Assembly: GCA_900551265.1 (NCBI GenBank)
Contig: URVL01000146.1
Coordinates: 1-5,810 of the forward strand
DNA from: an uncultured Eubacteriales bacterium
GTDB lineage: Bacteria > Bacillota > Clostridia > Oscillospirales > QAMX01
Direction: 5' to 3'
DNA: 5,810 bases
Shown: positions 4,990 through 5,810 of the stretch, one piece after another
How positions within the stretch are numbered: the stretch's first letter is position 1
Layout of the letters: each line of letters starts with the position of its first letter
Notes under the pieces: generated by a model
Seen by the model: the letters and a program-made list of their open reading frames with translations, nothing else
Told to the model about the DNA's origin: nothing
Databases searched by the model: none
Position numbers and translations under genes: made by a program

Positions 4990-5810
4990 ATGCGTCTTTA
5001 TTGGAAGTACTTAAAAATCCATTTGAAAAGTCAGATGCAGTACCGGGTTTCCTTTCTTATGACAACGCTTGGTCAATTTATTACATCCTTTTCGGCACTG
5101 CTTTCCATTTATTTTTTAATGAGCAGGTTTCATGAAATCGATGGTTTTTCTCTGAGCGAAATTTTACTTTGCTTTGCTGTAATCTTAATGGCATTTTCCC
5201 TTGCAGAATGCTTTGTACGCGGCTTCGACCGGTTCTCTTCCATCATCTCAAACGGAGCCTTTGATCGCATTATGGTACGTCCACGCGGAGAGATGCTACA
5301 AGTATTGTGCTCACAAATCGAGTTCTCGCGGCTGGGGCGTCTGGTTCAGGCCATATGTGTATTTTGCTATGCCATTCCAACCAGCGGGGTCAGATGGACG
5401 GCAGACAATATCGTGCTGTTGATTCTCATGATTCTCTCAGGGATCGCAGTTTTTTCCGGTTTGTTTATCATCCATGCCTCTCTGTGCTTTTTTACGACGG
5501 AGGGACTGGAATTTATTAATATTTTCACAGACGGCGGACGGGAATTTGGCGCGTATCCTCTCGCTGTATATGGAGAGGGAATTTTGAAGTTTTTCACCTA
5601 TATCGTCCCGCTGGCTCTGGTACAATATTATCCGTTCCTCTATCTGACAGGTAGGAGCGACCGCTTGCTTTATTTTCTGACACCGCTCATTGCCTGCTTG
5701 TTCCTCATTCCCTGCTTTCTGCTCTGGCGCGCCGGTGTCCGTCATTTCATTTTCCCGCGCAAAAGGTCTTTGCCTTTTACCACTCAAAATAGTCGCTCAC
5801 TTGTGTTAAA
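4990..5810 (+). CDS. ABC-2 family permease, second subunit (COG3694/DUF990 type), 3' end outside window
   Basis: Reading from ATG 4990 there are 273 codons with no stop up to the window edge. The protein is hydrophobic, with about six membrane segments (roughly 20-45, 57-75, 113-133, 141-165, 202-222, 228-248) and no cleavable signal peptide. Family landmarks are NGAFDRIMVRPRG (88-100), the GGREFGAYPLAVY stretch (182-194), and IVPLALVQYYPFLYL (205-219), features I know from the DUF990/COG3694 permeases. It should pair with the preceding permease to form the membrane channel. It starts 4 bases after the preceding stop. Relatives are usually about 260-265 residues, so the basic tail after position 250 is slightly extended and the stop is probably just beyond base 5810. 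The first third is more A+T-rich than the neighbouring gene. Confidence 0.87.
   Translation, partial: MRLYWKYLKIHLKSQMQYRVSFLMTTLGQFITSFSALLSIYFLMSRFHEIDGFSLSEILLCFAVILMAFSLAECFVRGFDRFSSIISNGAFDRIMVRPRGEMLQVLCSQIEFSRLGRLVQAICVFCYAIPTSGVRWTADNIVLLILMILSGIAVFSGLFIIHASLCFFTTEGLEFINIFTDGGREFGAYPLAVYGEGILKFFTYIVPLALVQYYPFLYLTGRSDRLLYFLTPLIACLFLIPCFLLWRAGVRHFIFPRKRSLPFTTQNSRSLVL

Noticed and set aside
4490..5014. Open frame on the plus strand in another frame over the first permease gene
   Set aside because: Its translation is rich in Ala, Arg and His, as expected from a shifted frame of G+C-rich DNA. The permease frame has the ribosome binding site, the ATGA overlap and membrane segments.
5437..5787. 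Open frame on the minus strand (116 codons) opposite the second permease gene
   Set aside because: The plus-strand frame from 4990 is uninterrupted, carries family motifs and fits the operon; the antisense product is unrecognisable.

Overview
The window looks like chromosomal DNA of a Gram-positive anaerobe of the Clostridia (Bacillota). I infer this from strong AAGGAGG-type ribosome binding sites, a hairpin-plus-T-run terminator, overlapping genes, moderate G+C and the protein families present. The genus cannot be told from the sequence.

Left part (1-2977): a carbohydrate module built around a divergent promoter region (about 1329-1598). Leftwards (minus strand) run an RpiB/LacA/LacB-family isomerase (882-1328) and, overlapping it by 4 bases, the N-terminal, thiamine-diphosphate-binding half of a split transketolase (31-885). 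The matching C-terminal subunit should start just beyond base 1. Rightwards runs an FGGY-family sugar kinase (1599-2921), closed by a perfect 18-bp stem-loop terminator (2933-2977). Together these supply phosphorylation of a ketose, an aldose-ketose isomerisation and a two-carbon ketol transfer. Their exact substrate is open. The isomerase lacks two histidines normally used by RpiB, so plain ribose 5-phosphate may not be the substrate. Pathways with split transketolases (apulose 4-phosphate; the sulfoquinovose sulfo-transketolase route with its RpiB-like SqwI) are worth comparing.

Middle (2978-3189): an A+T-rich spacer with an imperfect dyad and no convincing promoter.

Right part (3202-5810): a tight three-gene ABC-2 exporter operon of the COG4586/COG4587/COG3694 type. 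It has one ATPase (3202-4176), a first permease overlapping it by ATGA (4173-4985), and a second permease 4 bases further on (4990 to beyond the window edge). The two permeases presumably pair in the membrane and are driven by two copies of the ATPase. The cargo is unknown. Nothing links this exporter to the sugar module apart from adjacency, and the terminator separates them.

No tRNA, rRNA, CRISPR array, insertion sequence or phage gene was seen.
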